Positions 1 through 8,582 are shown, counted from the first letter of the stretch. The stretch is 39,260 nt of DNA from Sphingobacteriales bacterium (GCA_014763615.1 JACXVB010000026.1:1-39260), one strand, 5' to 3'. Notes: a model not told the origin generated them from the sequence alone. Translations and numbers: made by a program.

Positions 1-36
1 AGTTGTTTCATTGCAGTCTCAATTTGCATAAAACTT

Positions 37-66
37 AGGGGAGTTTATTTCTCCTCTTCGTTTTTT
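37..66 (+). terminator. Rho-independent terminator at the left edge
   Basis: A 7-bp stem (37-43 with 51-57, one G-T wobble) with a TTTATTT loop is followed by TCG and six T's. It would end a plus-strand transcript from a gene left of the window. No gene is seen in 1-106 otherwise. Confidence 0.5.
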
Positions 67-106
67 ATTGAGTTGCATTTATTACTTGAACTTACGAATC
101 ATTACA

Positions 107-119
107 GTCCGATAAAAAA
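107..119 (+). repeat. Left terminal inverted repeat of the IS
   Basis: GTCCGATAAAAAA is the exact reverse complement of 1472-1484. These are the ends the transposase would bind and cut. Confidence 0.8.
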
Positions 120-193
120 CAGGGATGAATTAAAAATAGTGGTTTAGCGATGGTTTAACATATTTTTCTGCTTATAATAGAAAGTTAACCTCC

Positions 194-1409
194 CTACCCA
201 TCAAAAAGGAGAGCTTGAGGAGCTAATTTAGGCTGATATTTTAAGCGCCATTCTTTTTCTGTTTTTTCAATTAAATAGGTTAGTTTATGATCGCTAAAAA
301 GATGTTGTCTAGCAAAACTTACTAAGTTAGAAAACGATATTTTTTGTTTAATTCCTTTTCTTATTACAGTAAAAAGGAGGTTTGCAATCAGCGTACACCA
401 TATTTGTATTTTAATAGCGTTCTCATTATCCCTTAGAAAGTACTTTAGCGGGAAGTTTTGTTTCAATTGTTTAAAAAGCAGCTCAATCTGCCAGCGTAAT
501 TTGCACAATTGACCAATTTCTTGGGTTGACATATCAAAGATATTAGTTAGAAACTGTAATAAGCGTTTCTTATCTTCATCATAGTACACCACACGCCTCA
601 GGATTAAAGTTTGATTCCTTTTCTGCTCATCTTGGTAACTAATAATGATTTTTTCATCTTTGATATAGTTTGCAGGAGCTTCCTCTGGTATGTCTAAATC
701 TTATAAACCCCGATAAATGGCGTTATCTTTAAGCCGAGTTACGAAATGGATATTTTCTTTTGTCCATTTTGCATATTGGGGATAATCCACATATCCTCTG
801 TCAAAGATGGCAATCTGATGGGGTTGTAAGTTTAGTTTGGATAAAAAAGTATTGTCATGTGCTGCCCGCTTCGCTAAAATGAATCAGTTGAGGAACTTGT
901 TCATAAGCGTTTAGCATGGTATGTACTTTAATCCCTCCTTTGCTTTTACCATCTAAAGACTTTCGTCCTACGCATTTCATGATGGCTTTAAATAAGCTGA
1001 TGGTGGTGCTATCAATCAAGAAGATTCGTTTTAATAAGGCTTTATCTTTTCCGCTGTCCGATAAAAGCTCTTGGTATCGCTGATATAACTTCTGACATAA
1101 TAAACCAAAAAACACTTCACTTAGATGAACATTGGCATCGCTCAAAGTACTTCGTGGTGGAGTGTAAGAAAGTCCTAAATGATTCAGCTTATCACCATAA
1201 GCGGCTATACCCTGAGTTACCTCACGCAATGAGGTGCAATTATTCATGATACAATAAAGCATACTGATGAGGTGTTCTCATGATTTGCAGCGTTTACAAT
1301 AGCGGTCTGCATCCTGTTGTTTTACTAAGGTGCTAAAACTGGAACGACTAATCATTCCTGTAATTTGAGCAAACACCGGCTGTCCGGAGAAATTTGTGCT
1401 TTTGAGCAT
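194..1409 (-). pseudogene. IS4-family transposase, inactivated by two stops and a frameshift
   Basis: Read from an ATG at 1409-1407, the frame begins MLKSTNFSGQPVFAQITG and meets an in-frame TGA at 1278-1280 (codon 44). It resumes through the first catalytic Asp motif (FLIDSTT) and then shifts frame near 855-865. The next frame carries the second Asp motif (FDRGYVDYP), an in-frame TAA at 701-703, and finally the YREK-like segment RWQIELLFKQLKQ with Glu and Lys seven residues apart, ending at a TAG at 194-196. Together the pieces restore a protein of about 400 residues, the usual length for this IS4 group. All three DDE residues survive as DNA, but no full-length product can be made. The element could move only if a related transposase acts in trans. 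Confidence 0.85.
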
Positions 1410-1471
1410 ACTTGAAAAGTGTAGTAACTCTAAAAGTATGAAAACGGGACGGTTTTTTACTGTCCCGTTAC

Positions 1472-1484
1472 TTTTTTATCGGAC
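1472..1484 (-). repeat. Right terminal inverted repeat of the IS
   Basis: TTTTTTATCGGAC pairs with 107-119 without mismatch. It lies about 60 bases upstream of the transposase start. Confidence 0.8.
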
Positions 1485-1669
1485 ATCAATGAAACTAAAT
1501 ATTAATAAAAATGCCTATTTCTAAGAATATATAAAATGGTGTGTAATTTGTAAACTACTTAAATGAGTAAAAAAAGCTTGAAATTGGGTTAAAAATTTAT
1601 TTCAATTAGCAGTTTAAACATTTAAAATGCATGCTGTAATAAACGCTTAGGATGTTAGTAGGGGATAGA

Positions 1670-2470
1670 TTAACCTTCTCCCTTTTTTTTAGGTTTCAAT
1701 CTCGGCTTAAAACCTGCAGGTTTAGAAGTAGTAGTTTCAGTTTTCCCCTCTTTTGTATATTCATTCTTTGCCTTAAGCCCTACGTCTTCTACCTTCTCGC
1801 TTTCTTCGCTTTCAGCTTTAGGCTTTTCGCTTTCTGCTAAATTAGCAGCTTTGAATCTCGGCTTAAAACCTGCAAGTTTAGAAGGGGTAGTTTCGGTTTT
1901 TCCCTCTTTTGTAGATTCATTCTTTGCTTTAAGCCCTACGCCTTCTACCTTCTCGCTTTCTTCGCCTTCAGCTTTAGGCTTTTCGCTTTCTGCTTGCTGA
2001 GTTTGTCCCGCTTTAAATCTTGGCTTAAAACCTGCAGGTTTAGAAGGAGTAGTTTCAGTTTTTCCCTCTTTTGTAGATTCATTCTTTGGCTTAAGCCCTA
2101 CGCCTTCTACCTTCTCGCTTTCTTCGCTTTCAGCTTTAGGCTTTTCGCTTTCTGCTAAATTTTGAGCTTTAAATCTAGGTTTAAAACCGCTTGGTTTCGG
2201 ACTGCTTGGCAGCTCCTTAATTTCTCCGCTTACAGGTGCTAAAGGGATGTCTTTGGATTTAAAAGCTTCTTTAAGAGTGGTGTCCTTTTCTTCAGAAAGC
2301 GGGAATTCATGACGAAGTTGATTGAACCAGTATTTCTTGGTATGATCAAAACTTTTTTCACTCATTTGTTCAAAATGAGTGCGAAATTCAGTGAAAAGTT
2401 CGGGTTTGCCTTTTGCTAAATCTTCTAAATCAATTTTCTTTTTCAGGAAAAACTCTTCAAAAGTCATCAT
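1670..2470 (-). CDS. Hypothetical repeat protein with FKPRFK-headed 52-54 residue repeats
   Basis: I do not recognise the family. The start is placed at the first ATG of ATGATGA (2470), which overlaps the stop of the DUF2442 gene; the upstream frame extension to 2533 lies wholly inside that gene. The 266-residue product has an N-terminal segment of about 60 residues rich in Phe, Glu and Lys (MMTFEEFF...KKYWFNQLRHEF), a linker, then three tandem repeats (residues 92-143, 144-197, 198-249) and a partial fourth. Each begins K(P/L)xGFKPRFK and continues with a Glu/Lys/Ser-rich stretch. The repeats are nearly identical in DNA, so they expanded recently. There is no signal peptide or membrane segment; the tail is probably disordered and highly charged. 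Translation is likely coupled to the upstream gene. Confidence 0.7.
   Translation of the reverse strand: MMTFEEFFLKKKIDLEDLAKGKPELFTEFRTHFEQMSEKSFDHTKKYWFNQLRHEFPLSEEKDTTLKEAFKSKDIPLAPVSGEIKELPSSPKPSGFKPRFKAQNLAESEKPKAESEESEKVEGVGLKPKNESTKEGKTETTPSKPAGFKPRFKAGQTQQAESEKPKAEGEESEKVEGVGLKAKNESTKEGKTETTPSKLAGFKPRFKAANLAESEKPKAESEESEKVEDVGLKAKNEYTKEGKTETTTSKPAGFKPRLKPKKKGEG
1724..2197 (-). repeat. Three tandem coding repeats of 156, 162 and 156 bp
   Basis: The units are 2197-2042, 2041-1880 and 1879-1724, with a 51-base partial unit to 1673. They differ by only a few substitutions and a 6-base insertion in the middle unit. The 15-mer CTTTTCGCTTTCTGC recurs on the plus strand at 1823, 1979 and 2141, and once more outside the gene at 2711. 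Confidence 0.9.
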
Positions 2471-2685
2471 ATCAAAATCTCGATATTCAAATCTTTCCAG
2501 ATTAATTTTTTGCCATCCCCACTTAATTCCCATTTGGCTTTTTCTTCTTCAGAAGCATTAATCAAACCTTGATACCACAACAAGGGAATAGCTGTTTCCT
2601 TACCATCAATTTCTAAAATCAAACTATCATCATTAAAAACAACTTTTAATTCTGAATCTTTTCTTCTGTTACTAACTATTCCCAT
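2467..2685 (-). CDS. DUF2442 domain protein
   Basis: A 72-residue protein that is essentially one DUF2442 domain. The pattern is a short beta strand with acidic turn (VVFNDDSLILEIDGKE), then the family signature IPLLWYQGLINASEEEKAKWEL, and a closing GxGxxIxWxDLxxEI-like end (GDGKKLIWKDLNIEIL). The function of the family is unknown; members are often found beside DUF4160 proteins in toxin-antitoxin-like pairs. Here the downstream partner is the repeat protein instead, with stop and start overlapping in ATGATGA. It lies 47 bases downstream of yebC on the same strand, so it may share that transcript. Confidence 0.75.
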   Translation of the reverse strand: MGIVSNRRKDSELKVVFNDDSLILEIDGKETAIPLLWYQGLINASEEEKAKWELSGDGKKLIWKDLNIEILI

Positions 2686-2732
2686 AATTATGTTTTTAAA
2701 ATGCGTTTTGCTTTTCGCTTTCTGCCTTTAGC

Positions 2733-3458
2733 TTACTCGGCCATGTTATGATAAACGGCTTGCACATCATCATCCTCTTCCAGTTTATCAATGAGTTTCA
2801 TCACTTCGGCGGCTTGTTCTTCGTTCACTTCGGTATGAGAAAGTGCCACCCTTTCCAGTTTAGCTTGTTTTAATTCGATTCCTTTATCTTCTAAAGCTTT
2901 TTGCATATTTCCGAAGTCTTCAAAGCCAGCATGTATTACCACTTCGTCCAAACCTTCTTCGTTGGCTTCTACAAATATTTCATCTAAACCAAAATCAATC
3001 AATTCTAATTCCAGATCTTCTAAATCCAATTCTCCTGGCTCAAACCGGAAAGTAGAAACTCTTTTAAAAATGAAATCTAAAGAACCCGTTTTGCCTAATG
3101 AGCCATTGTATTTATTAAAATAGCTACGAACATTGGCTACGGTTCTGTTGGTATTATCGGTGGCGGTTTCTACCAAAACAGCTACGCCATGCGGGGCATA
3201 ACCTTCATAGTTTACCTCTTCGTAGTTTGCTGTATCTTTATCAATCGCTCTTTTAATGGCTGCTTCCACACGATCTTTAGGCATATTTACCGCCTTAGCA
3301 TTTTGGATGGCTGTTCTTAATCTCGAGTTTGTTTCTGGATGCGGACCGCCTTCTTTAACGGCAATTACGATATCTTTACCAATACGGGTAAATTGAACGG
3401 CCATTTTGGCCCAACGCTTAAATTTTCTCTCTTTACGGAATTCAAATGCTCTTCCCAT
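2733..3458 (-). CDS. yebC: YebC/PmpR family protein
   Basis: The 241-residue protein begins MGRAFEFRKERKFKRWAKMA and continues with the family motifs KEGGPHPETNSRLRTAI, NMPKDRVEAAIKRA and YEGYAPHGVAVLVE. Length and three-domain pattern match YebC/TACO1 proteins. They were long annotated as DNA-binding regulators; bacterial and mitochondrial members are now linked to translation, easing ribosome stalling at proline-rich stretches. The C-terminal part is strongly acidic (EEDDDVQAVYHNM). It is cytoplasmic. It lies 87 bases downstream of the threonine dehydrogenase on the same strand, separated by a hairpin. Confidence 0.93.
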   Translation of the reverse strand: MGRAFEFRKERKFKRWAKMAVQFTRIGKDIVIAVKEGGPHPETNSRLRTAIQNAKAVNMPKDRVEAAIKRAIDKDTANYEEVNYEGYAPHGVAVLVETATDNTNRTVANVRSYFNKYNGSLGKTGSLDFIFKRVSTFRFEPGELDLEDLELELIDFGLDEIFVEANEEGLDEVVIHAGFEDFGNMQKALEDKGIELKQAKLERVALSHTEVNEEQAAEVMKLIDKLEEDDDVQAVYHNMAE

Positions 3459-3479
3459 GTTTTAAAGTATTTTAGTAGT

Positions 3480-3531
3480 AAGTACCAAGTATCAAGACAA
3501 AGTGAAATTTAGGTCTTGATTCTTGCTACTT
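3480..3531. repeat. Long imperfect inverted repeat between tdh and yebC
   Basis: Positions 3480-3498 and 3513-3531 pair over 19 positions with two mismatches around a 14-base loop. The arms are built from the repeated word AAGTA(C/G)CAAG(T/A)ATCAAGAC. It sits in the leader of yebC on the minus strand; it could attenuate or stabilise mRNA. Its function is not shown. Confidence 0.7.
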
Positions 3532-3545
3532 TTTTCTTGCTTCTC

Positions 3546-4493
3546 TTAACCTTTTCTCAAGTTTGTAAGCATCGCCAAAGTTAATTTTTCCAGATTAAAT
3601 TCCGGTTGCCATTGCCAGTCTTTTTTTGCTACGCTGTCATCAATAGATTGTGGCCAGCTATTGGCTATTTGTTGGCGAGGATCGTTTTCTTTGTAATGAA
3701 GTTTAAAGTTTGGAAGATGCTTTCTGATTTCTGCCGCTAAGTCTTCTGGATTGAAACTCATCCCAGCAAAATTATAGCTAGAGCGGATGCTAATTTTTTC
3801 TGCCGGAGCTTCCATTAACTCGATGGTTCCTCGGATAGCATCGTCCATGTACATCATCGGTAATTCAGTTTCTGCTGATAGGAACGAAGCATAACTTCCT
3901 TTTTTCAAAGCATCATGAAAAATATGAATGGCATAATCTGTTGTTCCACCACCTGGCATGGCTTTCCAACTGATGAGTCCCGGATAACGGATGCTTCTTA
4001 CATCTAAACCATATTTACAGAAATAATATTCGCACCAACGTTCGCCTGCCAGTTTACTAATTCCATAAACGGTATTAGGGTCCATGGTGCAAAATTGTGG
4101 CGTTTGTTGTTTTGGCGAATTTGGTCCGAAAACGGCGATAGAACTAGGCCAATACACTCGTTTGGTGCCAAATTCAAGAGAAAAGTCTAACACATTTAGT
4201 AAACCATTCATGTTTAAATCCCAAGCTAATTTGGGATTTTGCTCGCCAGTGGCAGAGAGTAAAGCCGCTAATAAATATACTTGAGTAGGTTTATATTTTT
4301 GATAGATGGCGGTGAGGTTATCCTTATCTAAAACGTTTACAAACTCAAACGGCCCCGAGTTTTTCATGTCGTAATCGGGTCTGCGGATATCACAAGCAAC
4401 TACATTCGCTTCGCCATAGTTTTTTCTTAATTCGGTCACCAACTCTGTCCCAATCTGACCGTTAGAACCAATGATTAAAATCTTTTCTGTCAT
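3546..4493 (-). CDS. L-threonine 3-dehydrogenase, epimerase (SDR) type
   Basis: This 315-residue extended short-chain dehydrogenase has the NAD-binding motif GSNGQIG (residues 9-15), the WPSSIAVFG serine segment and catalytic Tyr143-x3-Lys147 (YGISK). The stretch RYPGLISWKAMPGGGTTDYA followed by LPMMYMDDAI is typical of the SDR-type threonine dehydrogenases of Bacteroidota, which oxidise L-threonine to 2-amino-3-ketobutyrate with NAD+. A partner 2-amino-3-ketobutyrate CoA ligase is not in this window. It may start a transcript that continues into yebC. It could be another sugar epimerase, but the diagnostic PGGGTTDYA segment argues against that. Confidence 0.88.
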   Translation of the reverse strand: MTEKILIIGSNGQIGTELVTELRKNYGEANVVACDIRRPDYDMKNSGPFEFVNVLDKDNLTAIYQKYKPTQVYLLAALLSATGEQNPKLAWDLNMNGLLNVLDFSLEFGTKRVYWPSSIAVFGPNSPKQQTPQFCTMDPNTVYGISKLAGERWCEYYFCKYGLDVRSIRYPGLISWKAMPGGGTTDYAIHIFHDALKKGSYASFLSAETELPMMYMDDAIRGTIELMEAPAEKISIRSSYNFAGMSFNPEDLAAEIRKHLPNFKLHYKENDPRQQIANSWPQSIDDSVAKKDWQWQPEFNLEKLTLAMLTNLRKG

Positions 4494-4613
4494 TTGTTAA
4501 TGAAGGTTTAAACAGCAAAGGTAAGGATTGTGGAGAGAAAGCAGAAGGGTTAAAGTCTTGAAGAATTTTCTTGAAATGAGAGGATTTAAGATGGAGTCAG
4601 GTTTGAAATTAAC

Positions 4614-4823
4614 TCATCTATTTCTGTTGTACTTCTTCTGTTCATATCTTGCCTGCATCCATCCAATAATAGGAATCATGGTTGCGAAATAAATTAATGT
4701 ACTTCTTTTTGATTTGGAGATTTTTCCTTCATCACTTAATTGACTGATGATTTGAAAAGCCTCATACATGAAATAAAAAGAAATAATAACAGCTATGATT
4801 AATAGGATTTCTTTGGAAGACAT
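4614..4823 (-). CDS. Small hypothetical membrane protein
   Basis: About 69-72 residues with two hydrophobic segments (ILLIIAVIISFYFMYEAF and STLIYFATMIPIIGWM) joined by a charged loop (DEGKISKSKR), and a basic C-terminus (RYEQKKYNRNR). It resembles short two-helix membrane proteins but matches no family I can name. An upstream in-frame ATG at 4832 would add three residues; I chose the second ATG. It stands alone between tdh and the lamin-tail gene. Confidence 0.6.
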   Translation of the reverse strand: MSSKEILLIIAVIISFYFMYEAFQIISQLSDEGKISKSKRSTLIYFATMIPIIGWMQARYEQKKYNRNR

Positions 4824-4866
4824 TGAAAACAAGATTTATAGATTTAAAATTCTAATTTAAATAAAA

Positions 4867-7464
4867 CTACTCAAACTTAGTAGCCGCCACAGCAGTTTTC
4901 TTATATTTTTTTACCTGACCATCTAAATCGAATAGCTCTGCGTAAATGATGTAAATTCCAGTTTTTACTTTATTATTGTTTTGGTCTATGCCATCCCAAA
5001 TCCATTCGCCTTCGGTAGCCAAAGTTTCATTCTGAATCAGTTTTTTAATCAATCTTCCTTGATCATCAAAAATGGTCACATTGGCCACATAATTGGCTTG
5101 AGGCAGTTTAAAAAGGATTTGTAAAACATCTTCAAAACCATCTTGATCAGGCGAAAAAGTGGGTGAAGCCAAAGAAATTTCATCTTTTGAAACCACATCT
5201 TCTAAATATTGAGAGTTCTTATCCGCAGGCGTGGCATAACCCACTGATGCCGTTGCCGAACGGAAATTTCCGGGTTGGTTAGTTGGCAATTTAAAACTAC
5301 TTCTCTCTAAAGAAACACCTTCTACATCTTTTAAAAGTGCAAAGTGCATGTCCTGGTTATAATTAAATTGGTCAATCCGGAGGCTATCTTTATTCAAAAT
5401 CACGACTCGTCCGCTGGCATCACTGTAAGAGGGCAAGCTAGCTAATTGGATGAAATTTTCTGGATGCGAAGTAAAATATTGAGCTTTAACCGTATCAGGA
5501 TTGGTGGTGATTACCCAAAGAGTTTTAGGTTGGAAAAGCAATGTTTGAGTGCTGATATTTTTAATCTGAATCACGGAATCTTGATCATTCACCGCTGCAA
5601 TTTTGAGATTTTTAAAATCCAAAATTTTATCCGAATTATTGTAAACCTCCACAAAATCTACTCCATCACTTTTCGGGTTAAATAATATTTCATTAATCAA
5701 AACATCATTTCTGTTGGTGTATCCAGGATAAACAAAGTTTGTAGATTGGTTATTTAAAACGCCGATGCCGCAATCGCTTAACTCATCCACAGAAACCGTA
5801 TAAGTTTTATTTCTGGCTAGAGCCGAGCTGTAAGTAAGTTGAACAGATGAAAATAATGGAGCCAAAGGCAAAACACGGCTTGGCACTCCCACGCCATTAT
5901 TAATGCTGTAATGATTGGGCAAAGAGGCATTTAAACTATCCAAACCTCTATTAAAATTTAAAATGATGTTTAAACTATCTTTCAAAGTTGCTGAAACCAA
6001 AGTTAAAGGTGCTGAAGTTTGATTACTTAAATAAATGGAATTTTCTTTACCTGGCGTTCCTCCGGTTGAAGATACACTTGCCGAATAATTTTGCGAAGCT
6101 TTACAAACAGATAAAGGATCCATCAATTCCAGCGACCAGCCGCCAGCTTTTTTTAGCTCATCTTTATACCAAGTATTGGAATACGCAACCTGAGCAATCA
6201 ATTCTCCGTTTTGGTTTTGTAGCTGAATTTGGTCGCCAGTGTTATTCAAACTTGGCCAAGGCGATAAGCCAATTACTTTTCCATATTGCTTAAACTCGGC
6301 AGTATCCGCTTTAGCGCACAAAATGAGGTAACTGTTCGCCTTGATGCTGTCATTTCCGAAAGTGGCAATGCTGCTGGTATCGCTGTATTTGAATCCGGCT
6401 AAGCCGATGTCTTCATTCGTTCTGTTCCATAATTCTACAAACTCTACAGAAGGTAAATCCACCTGCGGACTAGGATCTGGAAATAGCTCATTAATGACAA
6501 TATCATTTGCTTTCGCGATATAAGGTTTCCTGTAAAAAAAACTTTTGCTTTGCGCTGATGCGGTATTTCCTTTGAGGTCTTTAATGCTAGATACATCAAC
6601 GGTATAATTTCCGGTACTTAATTGATTCGCCAAAGTGAGGGTGACTGCATCACCATTTACGCTGACGTTATTAATTGCAGCATTTGCTGGGTTTAAACTG
6701 TAATGATTCGCAATAACAGCGTCAACAGCATCTACATTTTCATTAAAGTTCAGCAGGATATGTACACCATCTGTTGTGCTTACCGAGTTCAAAATTGGAG
6801 GAGTGACATCAGGAACTAATTCAGAAATTGAAAAGTCATCGTAATAAAAAAGGTTTGAACGGGTTCTGGTGTAGATACTTCTTACACCAAAATAAGCGGT
6901 AGAAGTAAAAGTATTATCGTTTACAGTGCCTTCAGAGGTGTAATTGGTACCTCCGTTGGTGTCGGTAAATAATTCCCAGTTTCCGTCTTGGTCTCGAGTG
7001 ACTTTAATTCTGGCAAAAAGTAAATCAGCCAAAGGTCTTGTTTTGGGTGCCCCATCAATAATCTTGCTTACAGTAGTGCCGCTTTGTTTGTATAAATCGT
7101 AGGAATCTGTATTTCCTGATTCTCCAATTTGTACAAAATAACCATTTAAAGGGTTGTTAAAATCAGCTTGATCAGCAATTAAATAAATCCTAGCTTGATT
7201 GCTTGACGAGGGATCAAATTCTAGTTTCAATGCAAACTCCCACTTTACATTAGTAGCTAATTGATTTGAAGTGTATAAGTTAACACTTTGTGCAACAGAA
7301 CTTAAAGTAGTTTGTAGTTGGGAAGAAGAGTTGATGGTATAGGCAGAAACATCTCCCTGCCAAATAGGGTCTTGGGTAAAGTTGCCATCAGAAAAATTAT
7401 CACTCACTTGCGAAAGCGCAATTTTTGAAATAAAGAGCGTTGAAAACAATAAAAACTTTCTCAT
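4867..7464 (-). CDS. Secreted multidomain protein with two lamin-tail domains and a FlgD-like C-terminus
   Basis: An 865-residue exported protein. Residues 1-18 are a signal peptide (cleavage near ALS-Q). Residues about 20-215 form a lectin/LamG-like region starting DNFSDGNFTQDP. About 220-310 is a bacterial Ig-like (Big_5/SbsA) module. About 320-450 is a lamin-tail domain (IVINELFPDPSP, VEFVELWN). A second Ig-like module follows, then a second lamin-tail domain at about 585-700 (VLINEILFNPKSDGVDFVEVYN). The last 100 residues are FlgD-Ig-like (FSPDQDGFEDVLQI, IFDDQGRLIKKL, GIYIIYAE). Such proteins are common on the surface of Bacteroidota, with roles in adhesion or as scaffolds; the exact role is unknown. 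Its ATG is 63 bases from the divergent asd gene. Confidence 0.85.
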   Translation of the reverse strand: MRKFLLFSTLFISKIALSQVSDNFSDGNFTQDPIWQGDVSAYTINSSSQLQTTLSSVAQSVNLYTSNQLATNVKWEFALKLEFDPSSSNQARIYLIADQADFNNPLNGYFVQIGESGNTDSYDLYKQSGTTVSKIIDGAPKTRPLADLLFARIKVTRDQDGNWELFTDTNGGTNYTSEGTVNDNTFTSTAYFGVRSIYTRTRSNLFYYDDFSISELVPDVTPPILNSVSTTDGVHILLNFNENVDAVDAVIANHYSLNPANAAINNVSVNGDAVTLTLANQLSTGNYTVDVSSIKDLKGNTASAQSKSFFYRKPYIAKANDIVINELFPDPSPQVDLPSVEFVELWNRTNEDIGLAGFKYSDTSSIATFGNDSIKANSYLILCAKADTAEFKQYGKVIGLSPWPSLNNTGDQIQLQNQNGELIAQVAYSNTWYKDELKKAGGWSLELMDPLSVCKASQNYSASVSSTGGTPGKENSIYLSNQTSAPLTLVSATLKDSLNIILNFNRGLDSLNASLPNHYSINNGVGVPSRVLPLAPLFSSVQLTYSSALARNKTYTVSVDELSDCGIGVLNNQSTNFVYPGYTNRNDVLINEILFNPKSDGVDFVEVYNNSDKILDFKNLKIAAVNDQDSVIQIKNISTQTLLFQPKTLWVITTNPDTVKAQYFTSHPENFIQLASLPSYSDASGRVVILNKDSLRIDQFNYNQDMHFALLKDVEGVSLERSSFKLPTNQPGNFRSATASVGYATPADKNSQYLEDVVSKDEISLASPTFSPDQDGFEDVLQILFKLPQANYVANVTIFDDQGRLIKKLIQNETLATEGEWIWDGIDQNNNKVKTGIYIIYAELFDLDGQVKKYKKTAVAATKFE

Positions 7465-7527
7465 ATTTGCCGCAGGTAAACAAAATACAAGATATTAATA
7501 ATTAATTATTTATAAAAACACACAAAC

Positions 7528-8520
7528 ATGAAAGTTGCAGTTGTTGGCGCAACCGGCCTAGTGGGTACGGTGATGTTAAAAGTTTTAGCAGAGCGCAATT
7601 TCCCGGTTACAGAATTAATTCCAGTTGCCTCTGAAAAGAGCAAAGGCAAGGAAATTGAATTCAAGGGAAAAAAATACAAGGTTGTAACTGTAGATGAAGC
7701 TATCGCCATGAAACCTGCGGTAGCCTTATTCTCTGCCGGAGGCGGAACTTCTTTAGAACAAGCTCCAAAATTTGCTGCTGTTGGAACTACCGTAATTGAT
7801 AACTCTTCTGCATGGAGAATGGACCCTACTAAGAAATTAGTAGTACCAGAAGTAAACGCAAATGTGTTAACCGCAGAAGATAAAATTATTGCCAATCCAA
7901 ACTGTTCTACTATACAAATGGTGGTGGCTTTAAAACCTTTGCATGATGCTTTTAAAATCAAAAGAGTGGTAGTTTCTACTTATCAATCCGTAACCGGAAC
8001 CGGCGTAAAAGCGGTTGATCAGTTAATGAATGAGCGTAAAGGCATTGACGGACCGAAAGCTTATCCTCATAAAATTGACTTGAATGTATTGCCTCATATC
8101 GATGTTTTTCAGGAAAATGGCTACACCAAAGAAGAAATGAAAATGATTTTGGAGACCAAGAAAATCATGGGCGATGATAGCATTAGAGTGACGGCTACTA
8201 CGGTTCGTATTCCGGTGATGGGCGGCCACTCAGAATCAATTAATATTGAGTTTGAAAAGGATTTTGATTTAGCTGAAGTTAGAAAAATGTTATCCGAAAC
8301 TCCGGGTGTAATTGTGGTGGATGATCCGGCAAATAACAAATACCCAATGCCTTTAGATGCGCATGAAAAAGATGAAGTTTTTGTGGGTAGATTAAGAAGA
8401 GATGAGTCTCAACCTAATACTTTAAATCTATGGTGTGTGGCAGATAACCTTAGAAAAGGAGCCGCAACTAATGCCGTACAAATTGCAGAATATTTGTTGA
8501 GTAAAGGTTTGATAGGATAA
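7528..8520 (+). CDS. asd: Aspartate-semialdehyde dehydrogenase
   Basis: Reduces aspartyl phosphate to aspartate semialdehyde with NADPH, the branch point to lysine/diaminopimelate, threonine and methionine. The 330-residue protein has the N-terminal nucleotide motif GATGLVG (7-13), the catalytic Cys126 in NPNCSTIQ, and His234 in RIPVMGGHSES, with ETKKIM and RLRRDES segments typical of the family. Length is normal. The gene is alone, divergent from the lamin-tail gene, and is followed by its own terminator at 8543. Confidence 0.95.
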   Translation: MKVAVVGATGLVGTVMLKVLAERNFPVTELIPVASEKSKGKEIEFKGKKYKVVTVDEAIAMKPAVALFSAGGGTSLEQAPKFAAVGTTVIDNSSAWRMDPTKKLVVPEVNANVLTAEDKIIANPNCSTIQMVVALKPLHDAFKIKRVVVSTYQSVTGTGVKAVDQLMNERKGIDGPKAYPHKIDLNVLPHIDVFQENGYTKEEMKMILETKKIMGDDSIRVTATTVRIPVMGGHSESINIEFEKDFDLAEVRKMLSETPGVIVVDDPANNKYPMPLDAHEKDEVFVGRLRRDESQPNTLNLWCVADNLRKGAATNAVQIAEYLLSKGLIG

Positions 8521-8542
8521 TTCAAATCCCGAAATAAAGTCT

Positions 8543-8575
8543 AAAGCCTTCTGATTCTTTAGGAGGCTTTTTTTG
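8543..8575 (+). terminator. Terminator after asd
   Basis: AAAGCCTTCT pairs with AGGAGGCTTT (one mismatch) around a short loop, followed by TTTTG. It lies 22 bases past the asd stop. Confidence 0.75.
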
Positions 8576-8582
8576 TTCCAAA

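Larger units (their letters stand above)
107..1484 (-). mobile_element. Degenerate IS4-family insertion sequence
   Basis: The element is bounded by a perfect 13-bp terminal inverted repeat, GTCCGATAAAAAA at 107-119 and its complement at 1472-1484, with further partial similarity inward (CAGGGATG against CGGGACAG). It holds one transposase gene on the minus strand that is no longer intact. The length of about 1.38 kb fits IS4-group elements with one transposase. The flanks (ATCATTACA left, ATCAATGAA right) are only loosely alike, so no clean target-site duplication remains. The exact outer ends could be off by one or two bases. Confidence 0.8.

Noticed and set aside
107-1484. Target-site duplication around the IS
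   Set aside because: ATCATTACA and ATCAATGAA share only ATCA; too weak to call.
1673-2197. CRISPR-like array
   Set aside because: The spaced repeats are 156-162 bases long, lie in an open frame and have no unique spacers.
2471-2533. Longer N-terminus for the repeat protein
   Set aside because: It overlaps the DUF2442 gene; the ATGATGA overlap gives a natural start.
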